A stretch of 19,265 nucleotides of DNA from Candidatus Neomicrothrix sp. UBA2983 (GCA_002346745.1 DEAL01000039.1:11830-31094), one strand, 5' to 3'. Positions 1 through 8,573 are shown, counted from the first letter of the stretch. Made by a program: numbers and translations. Notes: generated by a model from the sequence alone, not told the origin.

Positions 1-2328
1 TGGCGCTCGCCAAGCCGGTACCACAAGGTCGGGCGAGCGCCAGATCGGCCATGCGAGCATCGACTCCTCGGTGGTTCCGCCGGTGAGGAACGTCTCGAGG
101 TGGCCGACAACCCGATCCATCGGAAACAGGCCCGCGAGCGCCCCTCCCTCGGCGACGTAGGTAGCGACACCGTCGACCACGTACCCAGCGTGTGCAAGGT
201 CATTGGGCACTGCCTCCGTCGCCGAGTAGTTCCAGTACCAACCGGAAGCGACCACGTCCGGCATCAGGAGGCGATCTCCGGCCCCGACCTCCTCTAGGGG
301 TGAAAAACCGTTGGCAACGCGAACGGCCTCCGCTGTGAGGCCAAACCGATCCGCGACCGCGTCGAGATTCTCACCGCGTCGCAGTATGACTTCGGCATCC
401 CGCGACCCCTCGAGATGCCAGTCGGCCAGCGACTGCATCACCGTGTCGGCGAGGCTCCGGTACCGGGCAGGCTGTCCGATCTCCAGCTGCGCTGCACGCT
501 GCATCTGACCCGCCAGCAGCGCCGACGAGTTGAACACGTCGTAGCCGCCGTCGTAACCGCTCAGTGAGTACGCGAACTGTCCTGTCGCCGTCAAGGCTTC
601 CGGCGTCGTCCACTCATCCAGGGCCCGTGCGACTGATGAACGCACAAGCGGCCACACGTCCTCGCCGCCGACCCGCGCCCAGTCGAGCAACGCCTTGACG
701 GCCAATCCAGTCGAAATCGAATACACGGTGTTGGCCGGATTCTTCGTCCCATCGCCGAAGGCGTCCCAGCCGAAGGGCAACCCCCATCCATACCGGTCGG
801 ACGGATACTCGGTCGGCCACCTCAACAACTCCGCTCCCAGTTCGTCCATCACCGACCGGTCATGCCCCGGGAACCGAGCGACGCAACCGGCTTCGGCAAT
901 GAGTAGGACCGCCGTTGCTTTGGGGACACGACCTTCGTCCGCTCCCACGTAGTCGGCGCCGCCTCGTCGTTGTTCAAGTGCCAGCGAACGCAAATCGCCG
1001 ATCATGCCGTGGGAGGTTCCGCATGGCGAGTCCGGCATGACCGGACGAGTCGACACCCGAGTGCCGTCCGAATGAGTCGCCGTCACCCGGTAGGACGGCT
1101 CCACCTCGCCGGAGGGCTCCATGACCGTCACGGCAACCGCATCGGCGCCGATGGCCACCGTCCCGTTGACCGTGGCCTCCGACCAAGTCCGGCCGGCGTC
1201 CAGAGAGTGCTCCACCAAATACGACACCGTGACGGCATCGGGGACGGAGCTCGGCGGAAGCCAGTCCAGGCGGATTCCGTCCGATCCAGGTCGAGCGGTC
1301 AACGCCGTTGCACCGCTGGTATCAGCAACCGCCTCGAGGCGCCAGGGACCATCAGCAGCCACTTCGACCAGTCGGGCCGAACCTGCCAATTCGACGTAGG
1401 CGGCATCGTCTCCCCGTCCTGTCGTCGAACTGTTCACCTCGCCACCGTCGGCCCCGAGAATGTTCAGGGCATACGTGCCACTGCCCTCGTGCCGGAAGGC
1501 GGCAACCCGGTCTTCGCCTCCGATCACCATGCGGACTGACAAGACGTCGTCGGTTCCACCGGCGACAGTCTCAACACCGTCGAACAGGGTCGCCTCCGTG
1601 ACCGGCAGGAAGGTCACTTTCCACGCACCGTCGGCCTCAACCAGCACGGCATCGATGACCTCGGGAGACTCCACGAAGCGGCGACCGGTGTACACACCGG
1701 TCCCCTCAGCCAGAAGCTGGTTCACGCTGCCTGCCGTATCGAGACCGCGCATTCGAAACACGTTGCGTCCGTCGTGTTCCACCGCGACAATCCGGAAGTC
1801 GGCAGGGATTCCCCCCACCGCGACAGTGGCCCTGCCACTCCCTTCGACGACGACCGGCACGATGTCCGCCACCACCGGAACCGCCGGGCGACGGAGTTCC
1901 TTGCCTTTCAAACCGGCGTCGAGTCCGGCCAGAAAAGTCAACAGCGTGGCTCCCAGCACCTGGGCCTGTTCTCTGGTCGTACAGTAACGAGCGGCGACCT
2001 CGTCGAGGATTCCGATGTCGCTGTCCGACCAAACGGATTCAAAGCGGTGTGGGCCAAATGGATCGACCGAAGCGCCGAGCCCCTCGGTGCAGTCCGGCTC
2101 GAAGCCCCCAGTTACCCCGAGGAGAAAGTGCATGACCCAGACACCGGTCTGCTGGATTTCCGCGACTCCTTCGAGCTCCAAGTGCGCTGCAGCCCCGAGC
2201 AGGTCGGGCACACTCGCTTCTTCGTAGCCCGACCCGACGGTCACCGCCCCCACGGGGACTGTTGCCCAACAGGTCGCAACGACAAATGCCACTCCGAACA
2301 AACCAGCGGCGAGGGCATTCCTTCTCAT
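1..2328 (-). CDS. Large exported protein with FN3-like domain, helical toroid-like domain and inserted LysM domain (partial, 3' end outside window)
   Basis: The frame is open for all 776 codons from the ATG at 2328 to the left edge, so the C-terminus is missing. Residues 1-28 look like a signal peptide (RR, then a hydrophobic stretch). Residues 155-345 are beta-rich and seem to hold two related modules. Residues 345-430 resemble a fibronectin type III domain. From about 436 the protein is helical, with motifs (GWGLPFGWDAFGDGTKNP at 514-531, then an amphipathic helix) reminiscent of alpha/alpha-toroid enzymes. Residues 644-689 form a recognisable LysM domain (RRGENLDAVADRFG... ending GAGDRLLMP), after which the helical pattern resumes (NYSATEAVPNDLAHAGYVV). 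LysM usually binds peptidoglycan or chitin-like glycans, so a cell-wall or polysaccharide role is inferred; no catalytic residue can be named. The start overlaps the stop of the upstream gene by one base (TGATG), implying translational coupling. Third codon positions are clearly less GC-rich than in the neighbours. Confidence 0.85.
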   Translation of the reverse strand, partial: MRRNALAAGLFGVAFVVATCWATVPVGAVTVGSGYEEASVPDLLGAAAHLELEGVAEIQQTGVWVMHFLLGVTGGFEPDCTEGLGASVDPFGPHRFESVWSDSDIGILDEVAARYCTTREQAQVLGATLLTFLAGLDAGLKGKELRRPAVPVVADIVPVVVEGSGRATVAVGGIPADFRIVAVEHDGRNVFRMRGLDTAGSVNQLLAEGTGVYTGRRFVESPEVIDAVLVEADGAWKVTFLPVTEATLFDGVETVAGGTDDVLSVRMVIGGEDRVAAFRHEGSGTYALNILGADGGEVNSSTTGRGDDAAYVELAGSARLVEVAADGPWRLEAVADTSGATALTARPGSDGIRLDWLPPSSVPDAVTVSYLVEHSLDAGRTWSEATVNGTVAIGADAVAVTVMEPSGEVEPSYRVTATHSDGTRVSTRPVMPDSPCGTSHGMIGDLRSLALEQRRGGADYVGADEGRVPKATAVLLIAEAGCVARFPGHDRSVMDELGAELLRWPTEYPSDRYGWGLPFGWDAFGDGTKNPANTVYSISTGLAVKALLDWARVGGEDVWPLVRSSVARALDEWTTPEALTATGQFAYSLSGYDGGYDVFNSSALLAGQMQRAAQLEIGQPARYRSLADTVMQSLADWHLEGSRDAEVILRRGENLDAVADRFGLTAEAVRVANGFSPLEEVGAGDRLLMPDVVASGWYWNYSATEAVPNDLAHAGYVVDGVATYVAEGGALAGLFPMDRVVGHLETFLTGGTTEESMLAWPIWRSPDLVVPAWRAP

Positions 2329-3179
2329 CAGGCCAGCGTGGCGCGGGCGACGAGGTCCATGCCGAAGGCCGTCAGGATCGCCAGGTAGAGCAGGCCGGTG
2401 GCGGCCATGACCGCCGAGTACTGGCGCTCCCGCAGGGCTGCCCGGGTGGCGCCGACCAGCAGGATCGTGGCCACGGCGCTGGCCGCCCAGAACCAGCCCA
2501 GCATCCCGCCGTAGCCGTCGTCGATCGTGCCCGACAGCACCGAGAGCATCCCCGTCGGCCAGACCAGCACCAGCAACTCGAACGGCCAGAGGATCGCCGT
2601 CCAGCGCACCAGTTCGAGGATCGGCGCCCGGGCCAGGCCCGGCTGCACGAGGTACCAGTGGCCGAGCAGCATGGCGTCCGAGACGGCCCCGAGGAACAGG
2701 GCGCCGACCAGCGTGCGGGCGAGGGCCAGCAGGGCCGGGTCGCCGGCCTCGATCCCGGCTGCGACGAGGGCGACGAGGCCCAGCACCGGGGCCACCAGGT
2801 CGAGGACCGGCGGGAACTCGGGCACGTTCCGGTCGAAGCGCTGCGCCTCCCGGTCGATCCCGGTCATGGCCGCCACCCGTGCCGTCCGGCGCGCCTCCTC
2901 GTCCCGCTGGCCGGCCACCCCGGCCCTGCGCCGCACCACCGAGACGCCCAGGGCGACGGCGGTGACAGCGACCACCCCCGCCCCGAACGCCTCGCGCACC
3001 GGCTCGGTGTCGAGCAGCAGGCCGACGACGACGCCACCGGCCGCCATCAGCCCGTAGGTGATGCGCATCGTCCAGCCGTACCCGATGCCGACCTCCCGGC
3101 GGCGCGTCGTCACCCACAGGAAGAACAGGCCGCCGACCGACCACTGCAGCAGGACGGTCGCGGCGTCGAGTTCGATCAT
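2328..3179 (-). CDS. Polytopic membrane protein of unknown function
   Basis: A 283-residue, strongly hydrophobic protein with about seven or eight likely membrane segments: near 6-24, 38-56, 62-82, 124-143, 150-172, 190-216, 225-245 and 255-275. A charged cytoplasm-like loop (about 83-120, rich in R/E/D) separates the first three from the rest. Noticeable residues are a histidine in LLGHWYLVQPGL (171-182) and the motif RERQYSAVMAATGLLYL near 250-265. I do not recognise the family. The frame stays open far upstream, but that extension only shadows the peptidase gene in another frame, so I start at the ATG at 3179, which lies 17 bases after the peptidase stop. The 3' end overlaps the next gene by one base. 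It is the middle gene of the peptidase-membrane protein-LysM protein operon. No Shine-Dalgarno sequence is visible, so translation probably depends on coupling. Confidence 0.82.
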   Translation of the reverse strand: MIELDAATVLLQWSVGGLFFLWVTTRRREVGIGYGWTMRITYGLMAAGGVVVGLLLDTEPVREAFGAGVVAVTAVALGVSVVRRRAGVAGQRDEEARRTARVAAMTGIDREAQRFDRNVPEFPPVLDLVAPVLGLVALVAAGIEAGDPALLALARTLVGALFLGAVSDAMLLGHWYLVQPGLARAPILELVRWTAILWPFELLVLVWPTGMLSVLSGTIDDGYGGMLGWFWAASAVATILLVGATRAALRERQYSAVMAATGLLYLAILTAFGMDLVARATLA

Positions 3180-3196
3180 GCGATCGGCGGTGTGGC

Positions 3197-4300
3197 TCAG
3201 CCGAGCACGGCGAGGCCGTGGTCGATGGTGTTGAGGGGGTCGGGGCCGTCGGCGGCGGCCACGACGATGTCCTCGAGGCGGGCACCCCAGGTGCCGGGGA
3301 CGTAGATGCCGGGCTCGATCGAAAAGGCGTGGCCGGCGACCAGCTCCAGGTCGTTGCCGACCACGATGTTGGGGTGTTCGTGGGCCTCGACGCCGATGCC
3401 GTGGCCGGTGCGGTGCACGAAGAACTCGCCGTAGCCAGCGTCGTCGATCACCCGGCGGGCGGCGGCGTCGACGTCCTCGCAGGGCGTGCCGACCGTCGCC
3501 GCGGCGACCCCGGCCGCCTGGGCGGCCTCGAGCACGTCGTACAACTCGGCGAACGCCACCGGGGGCTCGCTCAGGTGCACGCAGCGGGTGATGTCGGAGC
3601 AGTAGCCGACCCCGTCGTCGCCGTCCATCGTGCCGCCGATGTCGAACAGCACGCCCTCCCCCTCGCTGATGACCCGGTCGCCGGCCTCGTGGTGCGGGCT
3701 GGCGGCATTGGGCCCGGAAGCCACGATCGTGAAGTTGACCTTGCGGTGGCCCTCGTCGAGGATCCGCTGTCCGATCTCGGCGGCCACCTCGGCCTCGGTC
3801 CGCCCGGCCAGCGCCACCCGGCCGGCCTGGACGTCGGCGAGGATCCGGTCGACGGCGGCAGCGGCGCGGCGCAAGGCCTCGACCTCGGCGGCGTCCTTCA
3901 CCATCCGCAGCGGGGCCGTGACCACCGAGGCCCGGGCGAAACTCGTCCCGGGCAGCTCGGCCAGCAGGTCCACGAGAAACCCGGCCCACGCCTGGTCACC
4001 GAAGGCGGCCGTGTCGACGGAACCGACCAGGCCGGCCGCAAGGGCCACGGCATCCTCCCCGTCGCGCCAGGTGACCAACTCGAACACGCCGGGCCGTTCG
4101 ACCACCCGGGGCGCCTCGAGGTGCGGGACGAGCAGGTGGGCGTCACCCTCCCTTGGCACGACCAGCAGGGTGAGGCGCTCGAGCGGCATGGCCTCGTAAC
4201 CGCACAGCCACGGCAGGTCGGCCCCGGCCGAGAGCAGCAGCACGTCGACACCACGCTCGCCCATGGCGACGCGGACACGTTCGAGGCGCTCGGCGAACAC
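3197..4300 (-). CDS. M24 family metallopeptidase (Xaa-Pro aminopeptidase/dipeptidase-like)
   Basis: A 367-residue cytoplasmic protein with the two-domain creatinase/prolidase architecture: an N-terminal creatinase-like domain (about 1-130) and a C-terminal pita-bread catalytic domain. The five expected metal ligands are visible: D220 (FDIGG), D236 (YCSDITR), H300 (HRTGHGIG), E329 (IEPGIY) and E343 (RLEDIV). H203/H204 (SPHHEAGD) match the upstream substrate-binding region. Family members hydrolyse peptides with proline in the second position using two Mn or Co ions; the exact specificity cannot be read here. The spacing between the two aspartates is 16, against the usual 11-12, because of an extra acidic/glycine stretch (DGDDG). 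The start is the GTG at 4300: it has no Shine-Dalgarno sequence but lies exactly 7 nt after a TAGGCT -10 box, which suggests a leaderless mRNA and its own promoter, separate from the lipoate operon upstream. Confidence 0.93.
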   Translation of the reverse strand: MFAERLERVRVAMGERGVDVLLLSAGADLPWLCGYEAMPLERLTLLVVPREGDAHLLVPHLEAPRVVERPGVFELVTWRDGEDAVALAAGLVGSVDTAAFGDQAWAGFLVDLLAELPGTSFARASVVTAPLRMVKDAAEVEALRRAAAAVDRILADVQAGRVALAGRTEAEVAAEIGQRILDEGHRKVNFTIVASGPNAASPHHEAGDRVISEGEGVLFDIGGTMDGDDGVGYCSDITRCVHLSEPPVAFAELYDVLEAAQAAGVAAATVGTPCEDVDAAARRVIDDAGYGEFFVHRTGHGIGVEAHEHPNIVVGNDLELVAGHAFSIEPGIYVPGTWGARLEDIVVAAADGPDPLNTIDHGLAVLG

Positions 4301-4307
4301 GCCGGGG

Positions 4308-4313
4308 AGCCTA
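4308..4313 (-). promoter_or_regulatory. Candidate -10 box of the M24 peptidase operon (leaderless)
   Basis: On the minus strand this reads TAGGCT, followed by a 7-nt spacer and then the GTG start. It fits the actinobacterial TANNNT -10 consensus with transcription starting at or next to the start codon. The same arrangement recurs before several other genes in the window. No clear -35 element is evident. Confidence 0.5.
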
Positions 4314-4333
4314 GGGGCTGGCCGTCAGGCACT

Positions 4334-5953
4334 TCATGCCCCGAGGGTGACCGGGACGGGCGTCGAAGCCCCGGCGGCGTCGGCGGCCTGTCGGGCGTGG
4401 TAGCTGGAGCGCACCAGCGGACCGGACTCGACGTGGGGGATGCCGAGCCGCTGCCCCACCTCCCGCCAACGCCCGAATGCGGCCGGCTCCACCCACCGTT
4501 CGACCGGCAGGTGGTTGGTGGTGGGTCGCAGGTACTGGCCGACCGTGACGATGTCGCACCCGACGCCGGCCAGGTCGGCCAGCGCCCCGTCCACCTCGTC
4601 GTCGGACTCGCCGAGGCCCACGATCAGCGACGACTTGGTGGTGAGGCCGGCGGCCCTCGCCCGTGCCAGCACGGCCAGGCTGCGCGCATAGGACGCCGAC
4701 GGGCGCACGGTCCGCTGCAGTCGGGCGACGGTCTCGAGGTTGTGGTTGAGCACGTCGGGCCGGGCGTCGAACACCACGTCGAGCGCTCCGGGGTCGCCCT
4801 TGCAGTCCGGGATGAGGACCTCGACGGCGATGCCGGGGTTGCGGTCCCGCACCGCGGCGATCGTGGCGGCGAAGGCGGCCGCCCCGCCGTCGGGCAGGTC
4901 GTCGCGTGCCACGGCGGTGACCACGGCGTGCGCCAGCCCCATCTCGGCAACGGCGTCGGCGACCCTGGCGGGCTCGCCGGCGTCGAGGCCCTCGGGCCGC
5001 CGGGTGTCGACCAGGCAGAACCCGCAGGCCCGGGTGCACCGCTCGCCGTTGATCATGAACGTGGCGGTGCCGTCGTTCCAACAGTCGAACACGTTGGGGC
5101 AGCCGGCCTCCTCGCACACGGTGACCAGCGAGCGCTCGCGCAGCAGGCCCTTGAGGCGGCGGTAGCCGGGGCCGGTGTCGAGGCGGACCTTCATCCAGTC
5201 GGGCTTGCGCTCCACCGGCGGCGGCTCTCCCGGGCCCTCGCCCCGGGAAAAGGCGACCAGGTCGACGGCGCGGTGCCGCCAGGCCACGTCGGCCCGGTCG
5301 ACCGGGCCGCGTGCCCACCGTTCGGCGGCCCGCTCGGCGACCCGGTCCACGACCTCCCGCATTGACACCTCGATGCCCTCGGCCGCCAGCGAGGTGACAC
5401 CGTGCTCGGAGATCCCGCAGGGCACCATGCGGTCGAAGAAGGAGAGGTCGGGGTCCACGTTGAGGGCGAAGCCGTGCATCGTGCGGCCCCGGCTCATCCT
5501 CACGCCGATGGCGGCGACTTTGCGGGGGTCGGGGCCGTCGGGCCGGACCCAGACGCCCGGGTAGCGGTCGAGCCGGCCGACGTCGCCGAGCCCCAGGTCG
5601 CGGCACACGTCGATGACGACGTCCTCGACCGAGCGGACATGGGCGACCGACCCCGTGAGACCCCCCGGACCCCCAGCCAGGTGCAGCAGCGGGTAGCCGA
5701 CCAGCTGGCCGGGACCGTGGAAGGTGATGTCGCCGCCACGGTCGGTGTGTTCCAGTTCGGCGCCGACCTCCTCGGGCGGTGCCAGCAGGTGCTCGGTGCC
5801 GGCGTTTGACCCGAGCGTGTAGACGGGATCGTGCTCGAGCAGCAGCAGGTGGTCGTCGGCGCAGTGGGCGAACAGGCCCCGCTGCAGGGCGAGGGCGTCG
5901 CGGTACCGGACGCGGCCGAGCCAGCGGATGCGGAACGGCTTCCCGGCCGTCAC
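4334..5953 (-). CDS. lipBA: Fused octanoyltransferase (LipB) - lipoyl synthase (LipA)
   Basis: One 539-residue frame holds both enzymes of lipoate assembly. Residues 1-230 are LipB, which moves octanoate from acyl carrier protein to the lipoyl domain lysine: RGGDITFHGPGQLVGYP (72-88), catalytic K145 (RKVAAIG) and C179 (VPCGIS). A short linker (about 231-249) leads into LipA, the radical-SAM enzyme that inserts two sulfurs: auxiliary-cluster cysteines C280, C285 and C291 (CEEAGCPNVFDC), radical-SAM CxxxCxxC at C306, C310 and C313, and the C-terminal RSSYHA motif at 515-520. All key residues of both halves are present and no stop or frameshift separates them. The GTG start overlaps the E2 stop by four bases (GTGA), so translation is coupled. 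Mycobacteria carry separate lipB and lipA genes near the E2 gene dlaT; here the pair has merged. Cytoplasmic; the obvious client is the E2 encoded just upstream. Confidence 0.96.
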   Translation of the reverse strand: MTAGKPFRIRWLGRVRYRDALALQRGLFAHCADDHLLLLEHDPVYTLGSNAGTEHLLAPPEEVGAELEHTDRGGDITFHGPGQLVGYPLLHLAGGPGGLTGSVAHVRSVEDVVIDVCRDLGLGDVGRLDRYPGVWVRPDGPDPRKVAAIGVRMSRGRTMHGFALNVDPDLSFFDRMVPCGISEHGVTSLAAEGIEVSMREVVDRVAERAAERWARGPVDRADVAWRHRAVDLVAFSRGEGPGEPPPVERKPDWMKVRLDTGPGYRRLKGLLRERSLVTVCEEAGCPNVFDCWNDGTATFMINGERCTRACGFCLVDTRRPEGLDAGEPARVADAVAEMGLAHAVVTAVARDDLPDGGAAAFAATIAAVRDRNPGIAVEVLIPDCKGDPGALDVVFDARPDVLNHNLETVARLQRTVRPSASYARSLAVLARARAAGLTTKSSLIVGLGESDDEVDGALADLAGVGCDIVTVGQYLRPTTNHLPVERWVEPAAFGRWREVGQRLGIPHVESGPLVRSSYHARQAADAAGASTPVPVTLGA

Positions 5954-7167
5954 GTCGCCCCGTCGCCGTCCGCCGGCCAGTCGGCGGCCCAGTCGGTCTG
6001 TTCGAGCACGTCCCGCAGGCGCCGCAGGAACGACGCCGCGTAGGCGCCGTCGAAGGCCCGGTGGTCCCAGGCCAAGGCCAGTAGGCCGACCGAGCCGACG
6101 CCGACGGTCTCGTTGCCGGCGTCGTCCACCACGACCACCGGCTTCCGCGCCACCCCGTCGGTGGAGAGGATCGCCACCTGCGGCTGGTTGATGATCGGGA
6201 ACTGGAACAGCGTGCCGTACTGGCCGGCGTTGGTGACCGTGAACGTCCCTCGGGCGAGGTCGTCGGGCGACAGCTGCTTCGCCCGCGCCCGCTCGGCCAC
6301 GTCGGCGATCGAGCGGGCCAGTTCGGGCACCGACATCCCGCCGGCCCGGCGCACGACGGGCGCCACGAGGCCCTCGAAGTCGAGGTCGACGGCGACGGCC
6401 AGGTTGAGGTCGCGGTGGACGGTCAGCTCGCCGTCGCCGACACTGGCGTTGATGCGCGGGTGGTCGACGAGGGCCTCGGCCACGGCCCGGACGATGAACG
6501 GCAGGTAGGTGAGGCTGCGCCCCTCAGCGGCCTTCCATGCGGGCCCGTGGGCCCGGCGGGCCTCGTCGACGCGGCCGTAGTCGACCTCCATGGCGGTGAG
6601 CACGTGGGGGGACGTGGCCTTGGAGGAGACCATGTGCTGGCCGGTGCGCCGACGGATCGACGTGAACGGCTCGACGTGTCCGGGGTGCTCGCGCAGGAAC
6701 CGCTCGACGTCGCGACGGGTGATGCGGCCGCCCAGGCCGGTGCCAGGCACCCGGGCCGGGTTGAGCCCGTGCTCGGCCAGGAGTCGCCGCACCACCGGAG
6801 ACAGGGGCCGGGCCCCCGCGCCCCGGGGCACGGGCGCCGTCGGTTCCGGCTCGGGGACTGATGGCACGGACTCGCCCGGAGCCGGAGTCGCCTGGGGCTG
6901 CGGCGCCGCCGGCTCGGCGGCGGGCGCCGCGCCCTCGGACTCGTAGCGGGCGATCAGGCCGCCCACCGCCACCGTGGCCCCATCGGCGGCGACGATCTCG
7001 GTGAGGACGCCGTCGAACTCGGCGGGCACCTCGGAGTCGACCTTGTCGGTGGAGACCTCGTAGAGGATGTCGCCGGACGCCACCCGGTCGCCCGGCCGCC
7101 TCGCCCAGCGGGTGATCGTGCCCTCGGTGACGGTCTCGCCGAGTTGCGGGAGCAGCAGGTCGGCCAT
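5950..7167 (-). CDS. 2-oxoacid dehydrogenase E2 component (dihydrolipoamide acyltransferase)
   Basis: A 405-residue E2 with the standard order of domains. The single lipoyl domain is at 1-77, with the lipoylated lysine K42 in TDKVDSEV. A Pro/Ala/Glu-rich flexible linker (78-120) follows, then the peripheral-subunit-binding domain (122-158, LSPVVRRLLAEHGL...GGRITRRDV). The catalytic acyltransferase domain (167-405) has the active-site motif DHRAFDG, with H369 and D373. It transfers the acyl group from an E1 to CoA. The acyl specificity (succinyl, acetyl or branched chain) cannot be settled from sequence alone and no E1 gene lies in the window; motifs such as GTFTVTNAG and INQPQVAIL resemble actinobacterial DlaT/SucB. 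One lipoyl domain is fewer than in many actinobacterial DlaT proteins, which have two. The gene lies four bases after lpdA and overlaps lipBA by four, so E3, E2 and the lipoylation enzymes form one transcription unit. Confidence 0.94.
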   Translation of the reverse strand: MADLLLPQLGETVTEGTITRWARRPGDRVASGDILYEVSTDKVDSEVPAEFDGVLTEIVAADGATVAVGGLIARYESEGAAPAAEPAAPQPQATPAPGESVPSVPEPEPTAPVPRGAGARPLSPVVRRLLAEHGLNPARVPGTGLGGRITRRDVERFLREHPGHVEPFTSIRRRTGQHMVSSKATSPHVLTAMEVDYGRVDEARRAHGPAWKAAEGRSLTYLPFIVRAVAEALVDHPRINASVGDGELTVHRDLNLAVAVDLDFEGLVAPVVRRAGGMSVPELARSIADVAERARAKQLSPDDLARGTFTVTNAGQYGTLFQFPIINQPQVAILSTDGVARKPVVVVDDAGNETVGVGSVGLLALAWDHRAFDGAYAASFLRRLRDVLEQTDWAADWPADGDGAT

Positions 7168-7171
7168 GGCG

Positions 7172-8566
7172 TCAGCCGTGCAGCGAGCGGCCGGTCAGCG
7201 AGAGGACCGTCTCGCCGAAGAGTTCGCTGAGGGTCGGGTGGGGCTGGATGAAGGCGGCGACCTCGTCGACGGTGGCCTCCCAGTTGACCGCCAGGTAGCC
7301 CTGGCCGAGCTGCTCGGTCACCCACGGGCCGACCAGGTGGACGCCCAGGATGCGACCGGCCCGTCCGTCGGGGTCCTTCTCGGCGACGACCTTCACGAGC
7401 CCGTCGGTGTCGCCGACGATCATGGCCCGGCCGTTGCCGATGAACCGGTGCGACGAGACGACCACGTCGTGGCCGGCCTCCCGGGCCGCCGCCTCGGTCA
7501 TCCCGGCGAAGGCCACCTCGGGGTGGCTGTAGATGCACCACGGCACGGTGGCCGGGTCGACGGGCGTGGGCTGCTCGCCCAGCAGGTCGCGGACGACGAA
7601 CATGCCCTCGGCGAAGCCGACGTGGGCGAGCTGCGGCGTGGCGACCACGTCGCCGACGGCGTAGACGCCCGGCTCGCCGGTGCGGAGCCGTTCGTCCACC
7701 TCGACGAAGCCGCGCTCGTCGACCTCCACCCGGGTGCCGACCAGGCCGGCGGCGTCGCCACGTGGCCGGCGACCGACGGCGACCACGACCAGGTCGACCC
7801 CGACGGCGCCGTCCTCGCCGAACCGGACCGTCGTGGCGCCGTCCGACGGGTCGTGGCCGTGGACCGACACGCCGACGTGGACGTCGATCATGCGCTTCTT
7901 GAACGCCCGGCGCACCGCCTTGGCGGCGTCGACGTCGCAGCCGGGGAGGATCTCGGGCATGGCCTCGAGCAGGGTGACGGCCGACCCGAGGTCGGCGAGG
8001 AGCGAGGCGAACTCGCAGCCGATGGCGCCGCCGCCGATGACGGCGACACGTTCGGGTACCTCGGTGATCGACAGCAGCTCGTCACTGGTCACCACCAGCG
8101 TGCCGTCGACGTCGAAGCCGGGGATGGTCCGCGGCGAGGAACCGGTGGCCAGCACGATGTGGGGGGCCTGGAGGACGGCCGGCTCGTCGCCGTCGACGGT
8201 CACGGTGTGGTCGACGCCGAGCGTCCCGGTGCCGGCGTGGACCGTCACCTTCCGGCCGGCCAGCAGCCCGGTCAGGCCCTTGGTGAGGTTGTCGACCACG
8301 CCCTGCTTGCGGGACTGGCTGATGGCCAAGTCGACGACCGGCTCACCCGCCTCGACCCCGAACGCTCCGGCCTCGCGCACCGTGCGCAGCACCGAGGCCG
8401 TCTCGAGCAGCTCCTTGGCCGGGATGCACCCAACGTGGAGGCAGGTGCCCCCCAACTTCGACTCCTCCACGAGGGCCACGTCGATCCCGGCCGCGGCGCC
8501 GTACAGGGCAGCGGCGTAGCCGGCCGGCCCACCGCCGATCACGACCAGATCGTGTTCCTCTGCCAC
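7172..8566 (-). CDS. lpdA: Dihydrolipoamide dehydrogenase (E3)
   Basis: A 464-residue FAD flavoprotein of the usual length for E3. It re-oxidises the dihydrolipoyl arm of E2 and passes electrons to NAD+. Visible features are the N-terminal FAD dinucleotide fold GGGPAGYAA (11-19), the redox disulfide C42/C47 in GGTCLHVGCIPAK, the NAD-binding GGGAIGCEFAS motif near 180, the second FAD motif YAVGDV, and the dimer-interface His-Glu pair H443/E448 (HPTLSE). The frame stays open far upstream of the start, but that part shadows the divergent genes. I choose the GTG at 8566 because a strong GGGAGGA ribosome binding site lies 7 nt before it and the protein then begins directly with the FAD fold. It is followed after four bases by the E2 gene. 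A tiny membrane-peptide gene lies 38 bases upstream on the same strand and probably shares the promoter. Confidence 0.96.
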   Translation of the reverse strand: MAEEHDLVVIGGGPAGYAAALYGAAAGIDVALVEESKLGGTCLHVGCIPAKELLETASVLRTVREAGAFGVEAGEPVVDLAISQSRKQGVVDNLTKGLTGLLAGRKVTVHAGTGTLGVDHTVTVDGDEPAVLQAPHIVLATGSSPRTIPGFDVDGTLVVTSDELLSITEVPERVAVIGGGAIGCEFASLLADLGSAVTLLEAMPEILPGCDVDAAKAVRRAFKKRMIDVHVGVSVHGHDPSDGATTVRFGEDGAVGVDLVVVAVGRRPRGDAAGLVGTRVEVDERGFVEVDERLRTGEPGVYAVGDVVATPQLAHVGFAEGMFVVRDLLGEQPTPVDPATVPWCIYSHPEVAFAGMTEAAAREAGHDVVVSSHRFIGNGRAMIVGDTDGLVKVVAEKDPDGRAGRILGVHLVGPWVTEQLGQGYLAVNWEATVDEVAAFIQPHPTLSELFGETVLSLTGRSLHG

Positions 8567-8573
8567 CCGTTCG

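Noticed and set aside
2328..3989. A single 553-residue minus-strand protein
   Set aside because: Its N-terminal half is Arg/Gly-rich nonsense antisense to nothing and lies in another frame of the M24 peptidase gene. The membrane protein starts at 3179.
3218..5365. 715-residue plus-strand open frame
   Set aside because: It is antisense to the peptidase and lipBA genes and has the Gly/Val/Asp/His-rich composition of a GC-rich shadow frame with no domain.
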